DNA from: an uncultured Solirubrobacter sp.
Lineage (GTDB): Bacteria > Actinomycetota > Thermoleophilia > Solirubrobacterales > Solirubrobacteraceae
DNA length: 6,336 nucleotides
Direction: 5' to 3'
Assembly: GCA_937871635.1 (NCBI GenBank)
Contig: CALMNS010000053.1
Coordinates: 1 to 6,336, forward strand
The stretch's first letter is position 1. Every line of letters begins with the position of its first letter. Positions 1 through 5,939 of this stretch are shown one piece after another. Below the pieces are notes generated by a model. The model was given only the letters and a program-made list of their open reading frames with translations, was not told the origin of the DNA and made no database searches. Both the position numbers and the translations under genes were made by a program.

Positions 1-363
1 GTCCGGCGCGGCCGAGCGGAGCTCGCCGGCGTTGCGGGGGTCGGCGACGACGAGCGCCGGCCGCGCGACCGCGATCCGCAGCGCGAGGTCCTTGGCCCGC
101 AGCTGCTCCGTGCACGGCAGCGCGACGGCGCCGATCCTGAAGCAGGCCAGCATGGTGAGGACCCACTCGGGCCGGTTGCCGATCAGGGTCATGACCACGT
201 CACCGCGCGCGACGCCGTGGTCGGCGAGCGTCCCGGCGACCCGGGCGGCGCCGTCGGCCACCTCGCCGAAGGTCCACTCGCGGCGCCGCCCGTCCCGGGC
301 CAGCTCGACCAGCGCGCGCCGTTCGCGCGGCGCCCGATCGACCACTTCGGAGACGAAGTTCAC
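1..363 (-). CDS. AMP-forming acyl-CoA synthetase, N-terminal fragment (cut by window edge)
   Basis: The reverse strand reads 121 open codons from GTG at 363 to the window edge. The fragment shows the N-terminal subdomain of the adenylate-forming (AMP-binding) superfamily: WTFGEVADGAARVAGTL (residues 30-46), then GVARGDVVMTLIGNRPEWV (50-68), then MLACFRIGAVALPC (71-84) and EQLRAKDLALRI (86-97). This order is typical of acyl-CoA synthetases that activate a carboxylic acid to acyl-AMP and then to the CoA thioester in the cytoplasm. The phrase after the GAV motif resembles medium-chain synthetases, but the ATP-binding STG loop and substrate pocket lie outside the window, so chain length cannot be judged. 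GTG 363 was chosen because no ATG or TTG lies upstream in frame before the stop at 466-468, and conserved sequence starts soon after it. No Shine-Dalgarno is visible, so a leaderless start is possible. It is transcribed divergently from the ABC operon. Confidence 0.85.
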   Translation of the reverse strand, partial: MNFVSEVVDRAPRERRALVELARDGRRREWTFGEVADGAARVAGTLADHGVARGDVVMTLIGNRPEWVLTMLACFRIGAVALPCTEQLRAKDLALRIAVARPALVVADPRNAGELRSAAPD

Positions 364-458
364 GGCGCGGGAGGCTAGTGACCCCCGGGTTCCCTCAGGG
401 TCAACTCGGGGGCATTCCCCCCTATCGCTCGGGGGTGGCGATCCGGCAGGATGCGCCT
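364..458. promoter_or_regulatory. Divergent intergenic region with G/C-run inverted repeats
   Basis: This 95-bp gap separates the start of the acyl-CoA synthetase from the start of the ABC ATPase, so it must hold the promoters for both. On the minus strand a TTGACC hexamer (404-399) resembles a -35 box, and TAGCCT (377-372) fits the actinobacterial TANNNT -10 pattern, but the 21-bp spacing between them is too long for a classic pair. A hairpin GGGGG-catt-CCCCC lies at 408-421. Another G run at 431-435 could pair alternatively with the same C run. A short palindrome CCCTCAGGG lies at 392-400. The promoter assignment is weak; the repeats are directly visible. Confidence 0.4.
445..451 (+). promoter_or_regulatory. 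Ribosome binding site that fixes the ABC ATPase start
   Basis: GGCAGGA ends seven bases before GTG 459, a normal Shine-Dalgarno distance. This supports GTG 459 as the start rather than the in-frame ATG at 378. The latter would add 27 non-conserved residues and place the start inside the divergent promoter region. Confidence 0.6.
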
Positions 459-1196
459 GTGTCCGTCACCACCACCTCCCCGCTGATCGTGTCCGCCCTC
501 GACCTGCGCCGCACCTACGGCGAAGGCGACGCGGCGGTCCACGCCCTCGCCGGCGTCTCCGTCGACTTCCCCACCGGCGGCTACACCGCCGTCATGGGCC
601 CGTCGGGCTCGGGCAAGTCGACGCTGATGCACCTGCTGGCCGGGCTCGACCGCCCGACCTCCGGCACCGTGGCGGTCGACGGGATCGAGCTCTCCGCCCT
701 CGACGACTCAGAGCTCACCCGCCTGCGCCGCGACCGCCTGGGCTTCGTCTTCCAGGCCTTCAACCTCGTGCCGGTCCTCAACGCAGAGGAGAACATCCTC
801 CTGCCGCTCACCCTCGCCGACCGCGAGCCCGACCGCGACTGGTACGACGAGCTGATCCGCACCGTCGACCTCGGCGACCGCCGCACGCACCGGCCCTCGG
901 AGCTCTCCGGCGGCCAGCAGCAGCGCGTCGCGGTCGCCCGGGCGCTCGTCCACAAGCCGGCGGTGGTCTTCGCCGACGAGCCGACCGGCAACCTGGACTC
1001 CACCTCGTCGGCCGAGGTGCTCTCCCTGCTGCGCCGGGCCGCCGACGACTACGGCCAGACCATCGTCATGGTCACCCACGACCCGAACGCGGCGTCCTAC
1101 GCCGACCGGCTGGTCGTCCTGGCCGACGGCCGCGTGGTGCGCGACGAGCCCGCGGGCGACGCCGAGGCCGTCCTCGAGCTGATGAAGACGGTCTGA
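459..1196 (+). CDS. ABC transporter ATP-binding protein, MacB/LolD/YbbA-like
   Basis: This 245-residue cytoplasmic ATPase drives the permease encoded directly downstream. From GTG 459 all nucleotide-binding motifs appear in order: Walker A GPSGSGKST (47-55), Q-loop glutamine at 99 in GFVFQAFNLVP, signature LSGGQQQRVAVARAL (149-163), Walker B VVFADEP (169-175) with catalytic Glu174, D-loop NLDS (178-181) and switch His207 in VTHD. The Q-loop phrase FNLVPVLNAEEN and the DEPTGNLDS stretch are characteristic of the MacB/LolD/FtsE branch, which pairs with FtsX-type permeases. The length is normal for the family and no key residue is missing. Its stop lies four bases before the permease ATG, so the two are almost certainly co-transcribed and probably translationally coupled. 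In this family ATP hydrolysis usually drives extraction or export of lipids, peptides or drugs from the membrane (mechanotransmission) rather than channel-type transport. The substrate cannot be told from sequence. Confidence 0.95.
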   Translation: MSVTTTSPLIVSALDLRRTYGEGDAAVHALAGVSVDFPTGGYTAVMGPSGSGKSTLMHLLAGLDRPTSGTVAVDGIELSALDDSELTRLRRDRLGFVFQAFNLVPVLNAEENILLPLTLADREPDRDWYDELIRTVDLGDRRTHRPSELSGGQQQRVAVARALVHKPAVVFADEPTGNLDSTSSAEVLSLLRRAADDYGQTIVMVTHDPNAASYADRLVVLADGRVVRDEPAGDAEAVLELMKTV

Positions 1197-1200
1197 GGCC

Positions 1201-3750
1201 ATGAACCGGCTCGCCCTCCGCGGCCTGCGCGAACGCAAGGCCCGCACCGCCTTCACGCTGCTCGCCGTGGTCCTCGGCGTCGCGCTGATCGCCGGGACCT
1301 TCGTCCTCACGGACACGATCTCGAAGTCCTTCGACAAGCTGATCGCCACCTCGGGGGAGAACGTCGACGTCCGCGTGGTGGCCCCCGACACGGGCGACGA
1401 CTTCGACTCGGCCACGGCGACCTTCCCCGCCTCGGTCGCCGAGCGGGTCGAGCAGGTCGACGGCGTCGCCGCGGCCGACGGCGCCTACCGCGAGGGCTTC
1501 GTCACCGTGATCGACGAGGCCGGCGAGCGCGTCGGCCCGACCACGGGAGCTCCGAACATCGCCTTCTCGGCGGTCGAGGAGCGCTTCGACCCGTACGAGT
1601 ACGAGGGGCGCGCGCCCGCCGCCGACGGCGAGGTGGCCCTGTCGGAGAAGGCGGCCCAGGACGCCGGGGTGTCCGTCGGCGACGAGGTGCGGATCCAGGG
1701 CGTCGGGGAGATCGAGCCCTACGAGGTGGTCGGCCTGGCCACCTTCGGCGGCGCCGGCTCCGTCGGCGGCGCGGCCTTCACCGTCCTCACCCTGCCCGAC
1801 GTGCAGAAGGTGACCGGCGACGCCGGCAAGCTGACCGAGATCGACGTCCAGGCCGAGCCCGGCGTCAGCCAGGCCGAGCTCAAGCGGCGGGTCAGCGCCG
1901 CGGTCGGCACGAACGTGGCCGTGCGGACGGGGGAGGAGGACCAGGCCCAGCAGTCCCAGGACCTCGACGAGATCCTCTCCTTCCTGACCATCGGGCTGCT
2001 CGTCTTCGGCCTCATCGCGCTCCTGGTCGGCGCCTTCGTCATCTTCAACACCTTCACGATCACCGTCGCCCAGCGCACGCGCGAGTTCGGGATGCTGCGC
2101 ACGATCGGGGCCTCGCGCCGGCAGATCCTGCGCGCGGTGGTGCTCGAGGCGCTGCTGATCGGCGCGATCGGCTCCGTCCTCGGGCTGCTGGCCGGGATCG
2201 GGCTCGCGCCGCTCCTCTACGCGCTGTTCGGCGCGATCGGCTTCGACTTCCCGAGCACCGCGCTCGTCATCGCCGCCCGCACAATCGTCGTGGCGATCCT
2301 CCTCGGGACCGTCGTGACGCTCCTCTCGAGCCTGGTCCCGGCCATCCGGGCGACGCGCGTCTCGCCCATCGAGGCGCTGCGCGAGGGGGCGGTCGGCACG
2401 CCGAAGCGCAAGCGCCGCTGGGTGCTCGCGTTCGAGGCGGGGGTGGCGGGCCTCGGCGTCGCGCTCATGCTCGTCGGCCTGTTCGCCGGGCTGGACAGCT
2501 CGCCCGCGCTGACCCTGCTCGGCATCGGGGCGGTGCTCGTCTTCATCGGCGTCGGCCTGCTCTCGCCGCTGCTCGTCGGCCCGCTGGCCTCCCTGATCGG
2601 CCGCCCGCTCAAGGCGACGGGCGGGGTGGCGGCGAAGATCGCCACCGGCAACGCCGTCCGGACGCCCAGCCGCACCGCCGGGACGGCGGCGGCGCTGATG
2701 ATCGGCATCGCGCTCGTCGCCTTCGTCGCCATCTTCGTCAACGGCTTCAAGGCCTCGTTCTCCGGCGCCTTCGAGGAGGCGGTTACCGCCGACTTCGTCG
2801 TCTTCGACAACTCGGGGCTCATGCCGGAGGCGGTGGCGCCGGCCGCCGCGGCGCTTCCGAGCGTCGGCACGGCGGCGAACCTGCGGGTCGGCTCGGGCAA
2901 GCTCGCCTCGGGGGCGGACGTGGCGCTCGCGGGCCTCGACCCCAAGCTCGCTCCCGACGTGGTGAAGATCGACTGGGTCGACGGCTCCGACGAGGCCCTC
3001 GCCGCCTTGGGCCCGCAGGACGCGATGCTCAAGGACGACTGGGCCGAGGAGCGCAAGCTCGAGGTCGGCTCCGCCTTCGAGATCCGCAACGCGGAGCGCA
3101 GGCCCGTGCGCCTGACGGTCCGCGGGACCTACGAGGACCGCGGTCAGCTCTTCGGCGACGTGGTCATCCAGGACCGGACCCTGCGCGAGCAGTTCAACTC
3201 CAAGGCGGTCCTGGCCGCCCTGGTCGCCGCCGGCCCCGGGTCCTCGGAGGGCGAGGTGCGCTCGGAGCTCGCCGGCCTGCTCGACCGCCGGTTCCCGACG
3301 CTCGACCCGCAGACCCGCGAGGAGTTCATCGACTCGCAGGTCGGCTCGGTCAACCAGATCCTCTACGTGTTCTACGCGCTGCTCGCGCTGTCGGTGATCA
3401 TCGCCCTGTTCGGGATCGTCAACACGCTCGCGCTCTCCGTCTACGAGCGGACCCGCGAGCTGGGCCTGCTGCGCGCCGTCGGCACGTCGCGGCGCCAGAT
3501 CCGGCGCATCGTGCGCGGCGAGGCGATCATCACCGCGGTGATGGGAGCCGTGCTCGGCGTCGCCATCGGCGTCCTGTTCGGGATCCTCGTCTCGCGCCCG
3601 CTTGAGAGCGAGGGGTTCGTGCTCGCGCTGCCGTTCGTCACCCTCGGGGTCCTGCTCGTCCTGGGCGCCCTGGCCGGGGTCCTCGCCGCGATCGCCCCCG
3701 CCCGCCGGGCCAGCCGGGTGGACGTCCTGCAGGCGCTCACCTACCAGTGA
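1201..3750 (+). CDS. ABC transporter permease with two FtsX-type halves (10-TM, YbbP-like)
   Basis: This 849-residue integral membrane protein is the partner of the upstream ATPase. One N-terminal helix (about 17-38) is followed by a roughly 215-residue extracytoplasmic MacB-type domain (about 42-255). Next come three FtsX helices (about 260-287, 308-342, 356-383), a central pair (about 408-430 and 434-463), another helix (about 492-514), a second extracytoplasmic domain (about 520-715) and three final helices (about 717-745, 772-798, 807-833). The halves are a clear internal duplication: QRTREFGMLRTIGASRRQI (291-309) matches ERTRELGLLRAVGTSRRQI (749-767). These segments are the cytoplasmic coupling helices that contact the ATPase. 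Both halves end in an AxRAxRVxxxxAL motif (381-393 and 834-846). Ten helices with two large outer domains match the YbbP arrangement, whereas MacB and LolC/E have four. ATG 1201 follows the ATPase stop by four bases. Substrate unknown; export or membrane extraction is the family expectation. Confidence 0.93.
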   Translation: MNRLALRGLRERKARTAFTLLAVVLGVALIAGTFVLTDTISKSFDKLIATSGENVDVRVVAPDTGDDFDSATATFPASVAERVEQVDGVAAADGAYREGFVTVIDEAGERVGPTTGAPNIAFSAVEERFDPYEYEGRAPAADGEVALSEKAAQDAGVSVGDEVRIQGVGEIEPYEVVGLATFGGAGSVGGAAFTVLTLPDVQKVTGDAGKLTEIDVQAEPGVSQAELKRRVSAAVGTNVAVRTGEEDQAQQSQDLDEILSFLTIGLLVFGLIALLVGAFVIFNTFTITVAQRTREFGMLRTIGASRRQILRAVVLEALLIGAIGSVLGLLAGIGLAPLLYALFGAIGFDFPSTALVIAARTIVVAILLGTVVTLLSSLVPAIRATRVSPIEALREGAVGTPKRKRRWVLAFEAGVAGLGVALMLVGLFAGLDSSPALTLLGIGAVLVFIGVGLLSPLLVGPLASLIGRPLKATGGVAAKIATGNAVRTPSRTAGTAAALMIGIALVAFVAIFVNGFKASFSGAFEEAVTADFVVFDNSGLMPEAVAPAAAALPSVGTAANLRVGSGKLASGADVALAGLDPKLAPDVVKIDWVDGSDEALAALGPQDAMLKDDWAEERKLEVGSAFEIRNAERRPVRLTVRGTYEDRGQLFGDVVIQDRTLREQFNSKAVLAALVAAGPGSSEGEVRSELAGLLDRRFPTLDPQTREEFIDSQVGSVNQILYVFYALLALSVIIALFGIVNTLALSVYERTRELGLLRAVGTSRRQIRRIVRGEAIITAVMGAVLGVAIGVLFGILVSRPLESEGFVLALPFVTLGVLLVLGALAGVLAAIAPARRASRVDVLQALTYQ

Positions 3751-3751
3751 G

Positions 3752-3768
3752 CGCCCGCCGGGCGGGCG
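3752..3768. terminator. Candidate stem-loop terminator after the ABC operon
   Basis: CGCCCGC pairs perfectly with GCGGGCG (3752-3758 with 3762-3768) around a 3-base loop, starting two bases after the permease stop. There is no T-tract, so it would be a non-canonical, stem-only terminator of the kind seen in GC-rich actinobacteria, or simply a 3' mRNA-stabilising hairpin. Confidence 0.4.
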
Positions 3769-3773
3769 GCGAG

Positions 3774-3799
3774 CGCCTGCGACGGCAAGCCCGCAGGCG
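3774..3799. terminator. Candidate stem-loop terminator between convergent genes
   Basis: CGCCTGCG (3774-3781) pairs perfectly over 8 bp with CGCAGGCG (3792-3799) across a 10-base loop. It begins three bases past the stop of the minus-strand nucleotidyltransferase-like gene and lies 23 bases past the stop of the plus-strand permease, so it could end transcription from both sides. No T-tract follows on either strand. Confidence 0.45.
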
Positions 3800-3802
3800 A
3801 TC

Positions 3803-4324
3803 TCAGCCGATGGCCTCGAGCCGGGTGCGGATCGCGATGCGCAGCCCCTCCTCGACCGGGAGTCGGCGCGTCCGGGCGAGCAGCTCCTCGCGGGTCACGA
3901 GCCCATGGCGGAGCGCCTCGCGAGCGAAGCCCCAGTCCTTCTCCCTGCCCGCCACGCACTTGGCCAGGACGAGATCGTGGGGCTCGAGGCACCAGCCGGT
4001 GGCCCCGCGCGTGTTCTCGTTGCGGATGGCCACCAGGCGGCCGTCCCAGCCGGCAGGCGCCTTCGCCGTCTCCGGGCCGACGCCGTGGGCGTAGTAGCCG
4101 AAGGTGTCGTGGAAGGGGGAGCCTTCCCCGATGGCGCCGTCGATGACGTCGGCTCGTTCCGGATGATGGCGCGGAAAGACATCCGCCTCGATCGAGACGA
4201 GCAACGAGGCCGGCGCGTCCGGCGCGGCGCCGAGCACGGCCTGGCTCCCCACCACGACGATCTCGTCGTCCCGGACGAGCTCGGCGCTCGCGCGGATGAG
4301 GTGCTCGAGCTCCTCCCGCCGCAT
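3803..4324 (-). CDS. Nucleotidyltransferase-like protein, second gene of a toxin-antitoxin-like pair
   Basis: A 173-residue soluble protein with no signal peptide or membrane segment. After a short N-terminal helix (residues 3-17) it has EIVVVGSQAVLG (21-32), which matches the hG[GS] strand-turn-helix of nucleotidyltransferase-fold proteins. Next comes SIEADVF (44-50), placed where the metal-binding Dx[DE] pair normally sits, here as Glu46-x-Asp48. The C-terminal half has HDLVLAKCVAGREKDWGFA (116-134), similar to the DLxxxKxxAxRxKD segment of AbiEii-like and DUF6036-like nucleotidyltransferases. The family name is from memory and uncertain; the fold assignment is better supported. ATG 4324 was chosen because the 68 upstream in-frame residues are low-complexity Arg/Ala sequence overlapping the preceding gene. 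The start is 8 bp after that gene's stop, with GGTAGG as a weak ribosome site. Function, if catalytic, would be NMP transfer to an unknown target. Toxin or antitoxin role is inference. Confidence 0.75.
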   Translation of the reverse strand: MRREELEHLIRASAELVRDDEIVVVGSQAVLGAAPDAPASLLVSIEADVFPRHHPERADVIDGAIGEGSPFHDTFGYYAHGVGPETAKAPAGWDGRLVAIRNENTRGATGWCLEPHDLVLAKCVAGREKDWGFAREALRHGLVTREELLARTRRLPVEEGLRIAIRTRLEAIG

Positions 4325-4332
4325 ATCGTGGC

Positions 4333-4635
4333 CTACCGGACGTCTCGGATGATGCGCCACCGCTCCTGCGGCGCGACGGCGCCGGCGAACGGCGTGCTCT
4401 GTCGCAGGTCGCGCATGCGCTCGGAGTCTTCCACTAGGCGGGCGCCGAGCTCGCCCGGCGTCGAGTCGAGGAGCTCGAGCCAGGCACGAACCGTCGCCTC
4501 CGGCGCCGGGCGGCCCTCCGCAAGCCATCCCTCCAGTCGTTCGCGGGCGCGTGCGAGCAGCTTGTCGTCCAACCGCTCGGCGACCAGCCGGTGCATCTCG
4601 ATGCTCCGCAGCTCCGCCGTCCGGTGACCGTCCAT
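4333..4635 (-). CDS. Small helical protein of unknown function, first gene of a toxin-antitoxin-like pair
   Basis: A 100-residue soluble protein, predicted mostly helical. The N-terminal half (about 6-40) reads as amphipathic helices: ELRSIEMHRLVAERL, then KLLARARERLEGWLAEG. A middle helix with AWLELL (51-56) follows, then ERMRDLRQSTPFAG (72-85) and a C-terminal QERWRIIRDVR (90-100). I recall similar small proteins with an LRQ-x-(S/T)PFAG...ERW ending in other actinobacteria, but I cannot name a characterised family. No helix-turn-helix or catalytic motif is recognisable. The choice of ATG 4635 rests on conserved-looking sequence beginning there and on a possible -10 element just upstream; the longer in-frame extension runs antisense through the acyl-CoA dehydrogenase and is not credible. 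The gene shares an apparent operon with the nucleotidyltransferase-like gene 8 bp downstream. Twelve of 101 codons end in A or T, clearly more than in the flanking genes, which hints at separate acquisition. Confidence 0.72.
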   Translation of the reverse strand: MDGHRTAELRSIEMHRLVAERLDDKLLARARERLEGWLAEGRPAPEATVRAWLELLDSTPGELGARLVEDSERMRDLRQSTPFAGAVAPQERWRIIRDVR

Positions 4636-4644
4636 GATCCGATC

Positions 4645-4650
4645 ACGGTA
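4645..4650 (-). promoter_or_regulatory. Possible -10 element for the two-gene cassette
   Basis: TACCGT on the minus strand fits the TANNNT pattern and ends nine bases before ATG 4635. A transcript starting about seven bases downstream would have almost no leader, in keeping with the lack of a good Shine-Dalgarno. No convincing -35 box is seen. Confidence 0.35.
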
Positions 4651-4654
4651 CCTG

Positions 4655-4667
4655 CGGTCGCGGACCG
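4655..4667. promoter_or_regulatory. 13-bp palindrome between divergent promoters (candidate operator)
   Basis: CGGTC-gcg-GACCG is a perfect 5-bp dyad with a 3-bp centre. It sits between the proposed -10 elements of the two-gene cassette and the acyl-CoA dehydrogenase. Its place would suit a regulator acting on one or both promoters, for instance autoregulation by the cassette, but short GC palindromes also arise by chance in such DNA. Confidence 0.3.
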
Positions 4668-4671
4668 AGCG

Positions 4672-4701
4672 CTGATCTGAGGGGCGGTACGCAGGTATCC
4701 T
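4672..4701 (+). promoter_or_regulatory. Promoter of the acyl-CoA dehydrogenase, probably leaderless
   Basis: TATCCT (4696-4701) is a good TANNNT -10 box. CTGATC (4672-4677) is a partial -35 match at 18-bp spacing. Transcription starting about seven bases after the -10 box would begin at or next to the ATG at 4709. There is no Shine-Dalgarno-like purine run at a usable distance, which agrees with a leaderless mRNA. Confidence 0.5.
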
Positions 4702-4708
4702 GGGCACC

Positions 4709-5923
4709 ATGGCCTCCGCCCCTCCGCAGATCACGGACAAGACCGACGAGCAGCAGGCCATCACCGAGATGGTCCACCAGTTCGTCGACGAGCAGATCCT
4801 CCCGAACGCCGAGCACCTCGACGCCAAGGACGAGTTCCCGGAGGCCATCGTCGAGCAGATGAAGGAGCTGGGGCTCTTCGGGGTCACGATCCCCGAGGAG
4901 TACGGCGGGATGGGGCTGGACCTGACGACCTACTCGATGATCGTCGAGGAGCTCTCCCGGGGGTGGATCTCGATCTCCGGGGTCATCAACACCCACTTCA
5001 TCGGCTCCTACCTGCTGCAGAAGTTCGGCACCGAGGAGCAGAAGGAGAAGTACCTGCACCGGATGGCCACCGGTGAGATCCGCGCCGCCTTCTCGCTCTC
5101 CGAGCCCGAGCTCGGCTCCGACGTGCAGGCGATCAAGTCGAACGCCAAGCGGACCGCCGACGGCGACTACGAGCTCAACGGCCAGAAGATGTGGGTGACC
5201 AACGGGCTGCGCTCGGGCCTCGTCTTCGTCCTGGTCAAGACCGATCCGGCCGCCTCGCCTCCCTACAAGGGGATGACCTGCTTCATCACCGAGAAGGAGC
5301 CGGGCGCGGCCGAGAACACCGGCCCCTACCAGGGCCTCAACGTGCCGCCCTCGATCAAGAAGATGGGCTACAAGGGCGTCGAGTCCACCGAGCTCGTCTA
5401 CGACGGCTACCGCTGCCCGGCGGAGCACATCCTCGGCGGCGAGGAGGCGGGCCTCGGCCAGGGGTTCGTGCAGATGATGGACGCGCTCGAGGTCGGGCGC
5501 GTGAACGTCGCCGCCCGCGGCGTCGGGATCGCGCAGCGCGCGCTCGAGCTCGGGCTGCGCTACGCCCAGGAGCGCAAGTCGTTCGGCAAGCCGATCGCCC
5601 AGCACCAGGCCATCCAGTTCAAGCTCGCCGACATGGCCACCAAGGTCGACGCCGCCCGCCTGCTCACCCTGCGCGCCGCGCGGCTCAAGGACGCGGGCGA
5701 GCGCTCAGACCTCGAGGCCGGGATGGCCAAGCTCTTCGCGTCGGAGGCGGGCAAGGAGGTCGTGGAGGACTCCTTCCGCATCCACGGCGGCTACGGCTAC
5801 TCCAAGGAGTACGAGATCGAGCGCCTGTACCGCGACGCCCCGCTCCTGCTCATCGGCGAGGGGACGTCGGAGATCCAGCGCATGGTCATCGGCAAGAAGC
5901 TCCTGCAGCGGCACAAGCTCTAG
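4709..5923 (+). CDS. Acyl-CoA dehydrogenase (FAD-dependent)
   Basis: A complete 404-residue flavoenzyme that introduces the trans-2 double bond into an acyl-CoA, normally passing electrons to electron-transfer flavoprotein, in the cytoplasm. The N-terminal helical domain carries LGLFGVTIPEEYGGMGLDL (54-72). The central beta-domain starts with the FAD/substrate signature AFSLSEPELGSD (127-138) and continues with MWVTNG (161-166). The C-terminal helical domain has ALEVGRVNVAARGVGIAQRAL (259-279) and QERKSFGKPIAQHQAIQFKLADM (287-309). Near the end come RIHGGYGYSKEYEIERLYRD (357-376) and IGEGTSEIQR (382-391). Glu384 lies at the position of the catalytic base of short/medium-chain enzymes. The length is usual for the family. 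One difference is Arg357, where most members have the Gln of QxxGG that contacts FAD. Chain-length or branched-chain specificity cannot be settled from sequence; butyryl-CoA-like or a broader acyl substrate are both possible. It appears monocistronic, with its own promoter and a convergent downstream neighbour. Confidence 0.96.
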   Translation: MASAPPQITDKTDEQQAITEMVHQFVDEQILPNAEHLDAKDEFPEAIVEQMKELGLFGVTIPEEYGGMGLDLTTYSMIVEELSRGWISISGVINTHFIGSYLLQKFGTEEQKEKYLHRMATGEIRAAFSLSEPELGSDVQAIKSNAKRTADGDYELNGQKMWVTNGLRSGLVFVLVKTDPAASPPYKGMTCFITEKEPGAAENTGPYQGLNVPPSIKKMGYKGVESTELVYDGYRCPAEHILGGEEAGLGQGFVQMMDALEVGRVNVAARGVGIAQRALELGLRYAQERKSFGKPIAQHQAIQFKLADMATKVDAARLLTLRAARLKDAGERSDLEAGMAKLFASEAGKEVVEDSFRIHGGYGYSKEYEIERLYRDAPLLLIGEGTSEIQRMVIGKKLLQRHKL

Positions 5924-5939
5924 ACCCGATCCGGGGCCC

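Noticed and set aside
378..458. ATG 378 as the start of the ABC ATPase
   Set aside because: It would add 27 residues with no family similarity and occupy the divergent promoter region. GTG 459 has a good ribosome site and gives the usual length.
32..1204. Long plus-strand open frame of 390 codons overlapping the ABC ATPase
   Set aside because: Its product is an Arg/Pro/Gly-rich low-complexity string typical of out-of-frame reading in very GC-rich DNA. It lies over the real acyl-CoA synthetase and ATPase frames, both of which show full family motifs.
2217..3089. Minus-strand open frame of 290 codons within the permease
   Set aside because: Ser/Ala/Thr-rich antisense shadow with no domain; the sense strand is fully explained by the permease.
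4336..4528. N-terminal extension of the nucleotidyltransferase-like protein up to 4528
   Set aside because: The extra residues are Arg/Ala/Gly-rich and overlap the upstream small gene in another frame. Family-like sequence begins at ATG 4324.
3602..4627. Plus-strand open frame of 341 codons across the permease end and the two-gene cassette
   Set aside because: It begins inside the permease in another frame and runs antisense to two better-supported genes; its sequence is Arg/Ser/Ala-rich without motifs.
4643..5605. Minus-strand open frame of 320 codons antisense to the acyl-CoA dehydrogenase
   Set aside because: The product is a Leu/Gly/Val/Asp-rich shadow of the real gene's codon pattern with no domain. 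The sense frame is an unmistakable acyl-CoA dehydrogenase.
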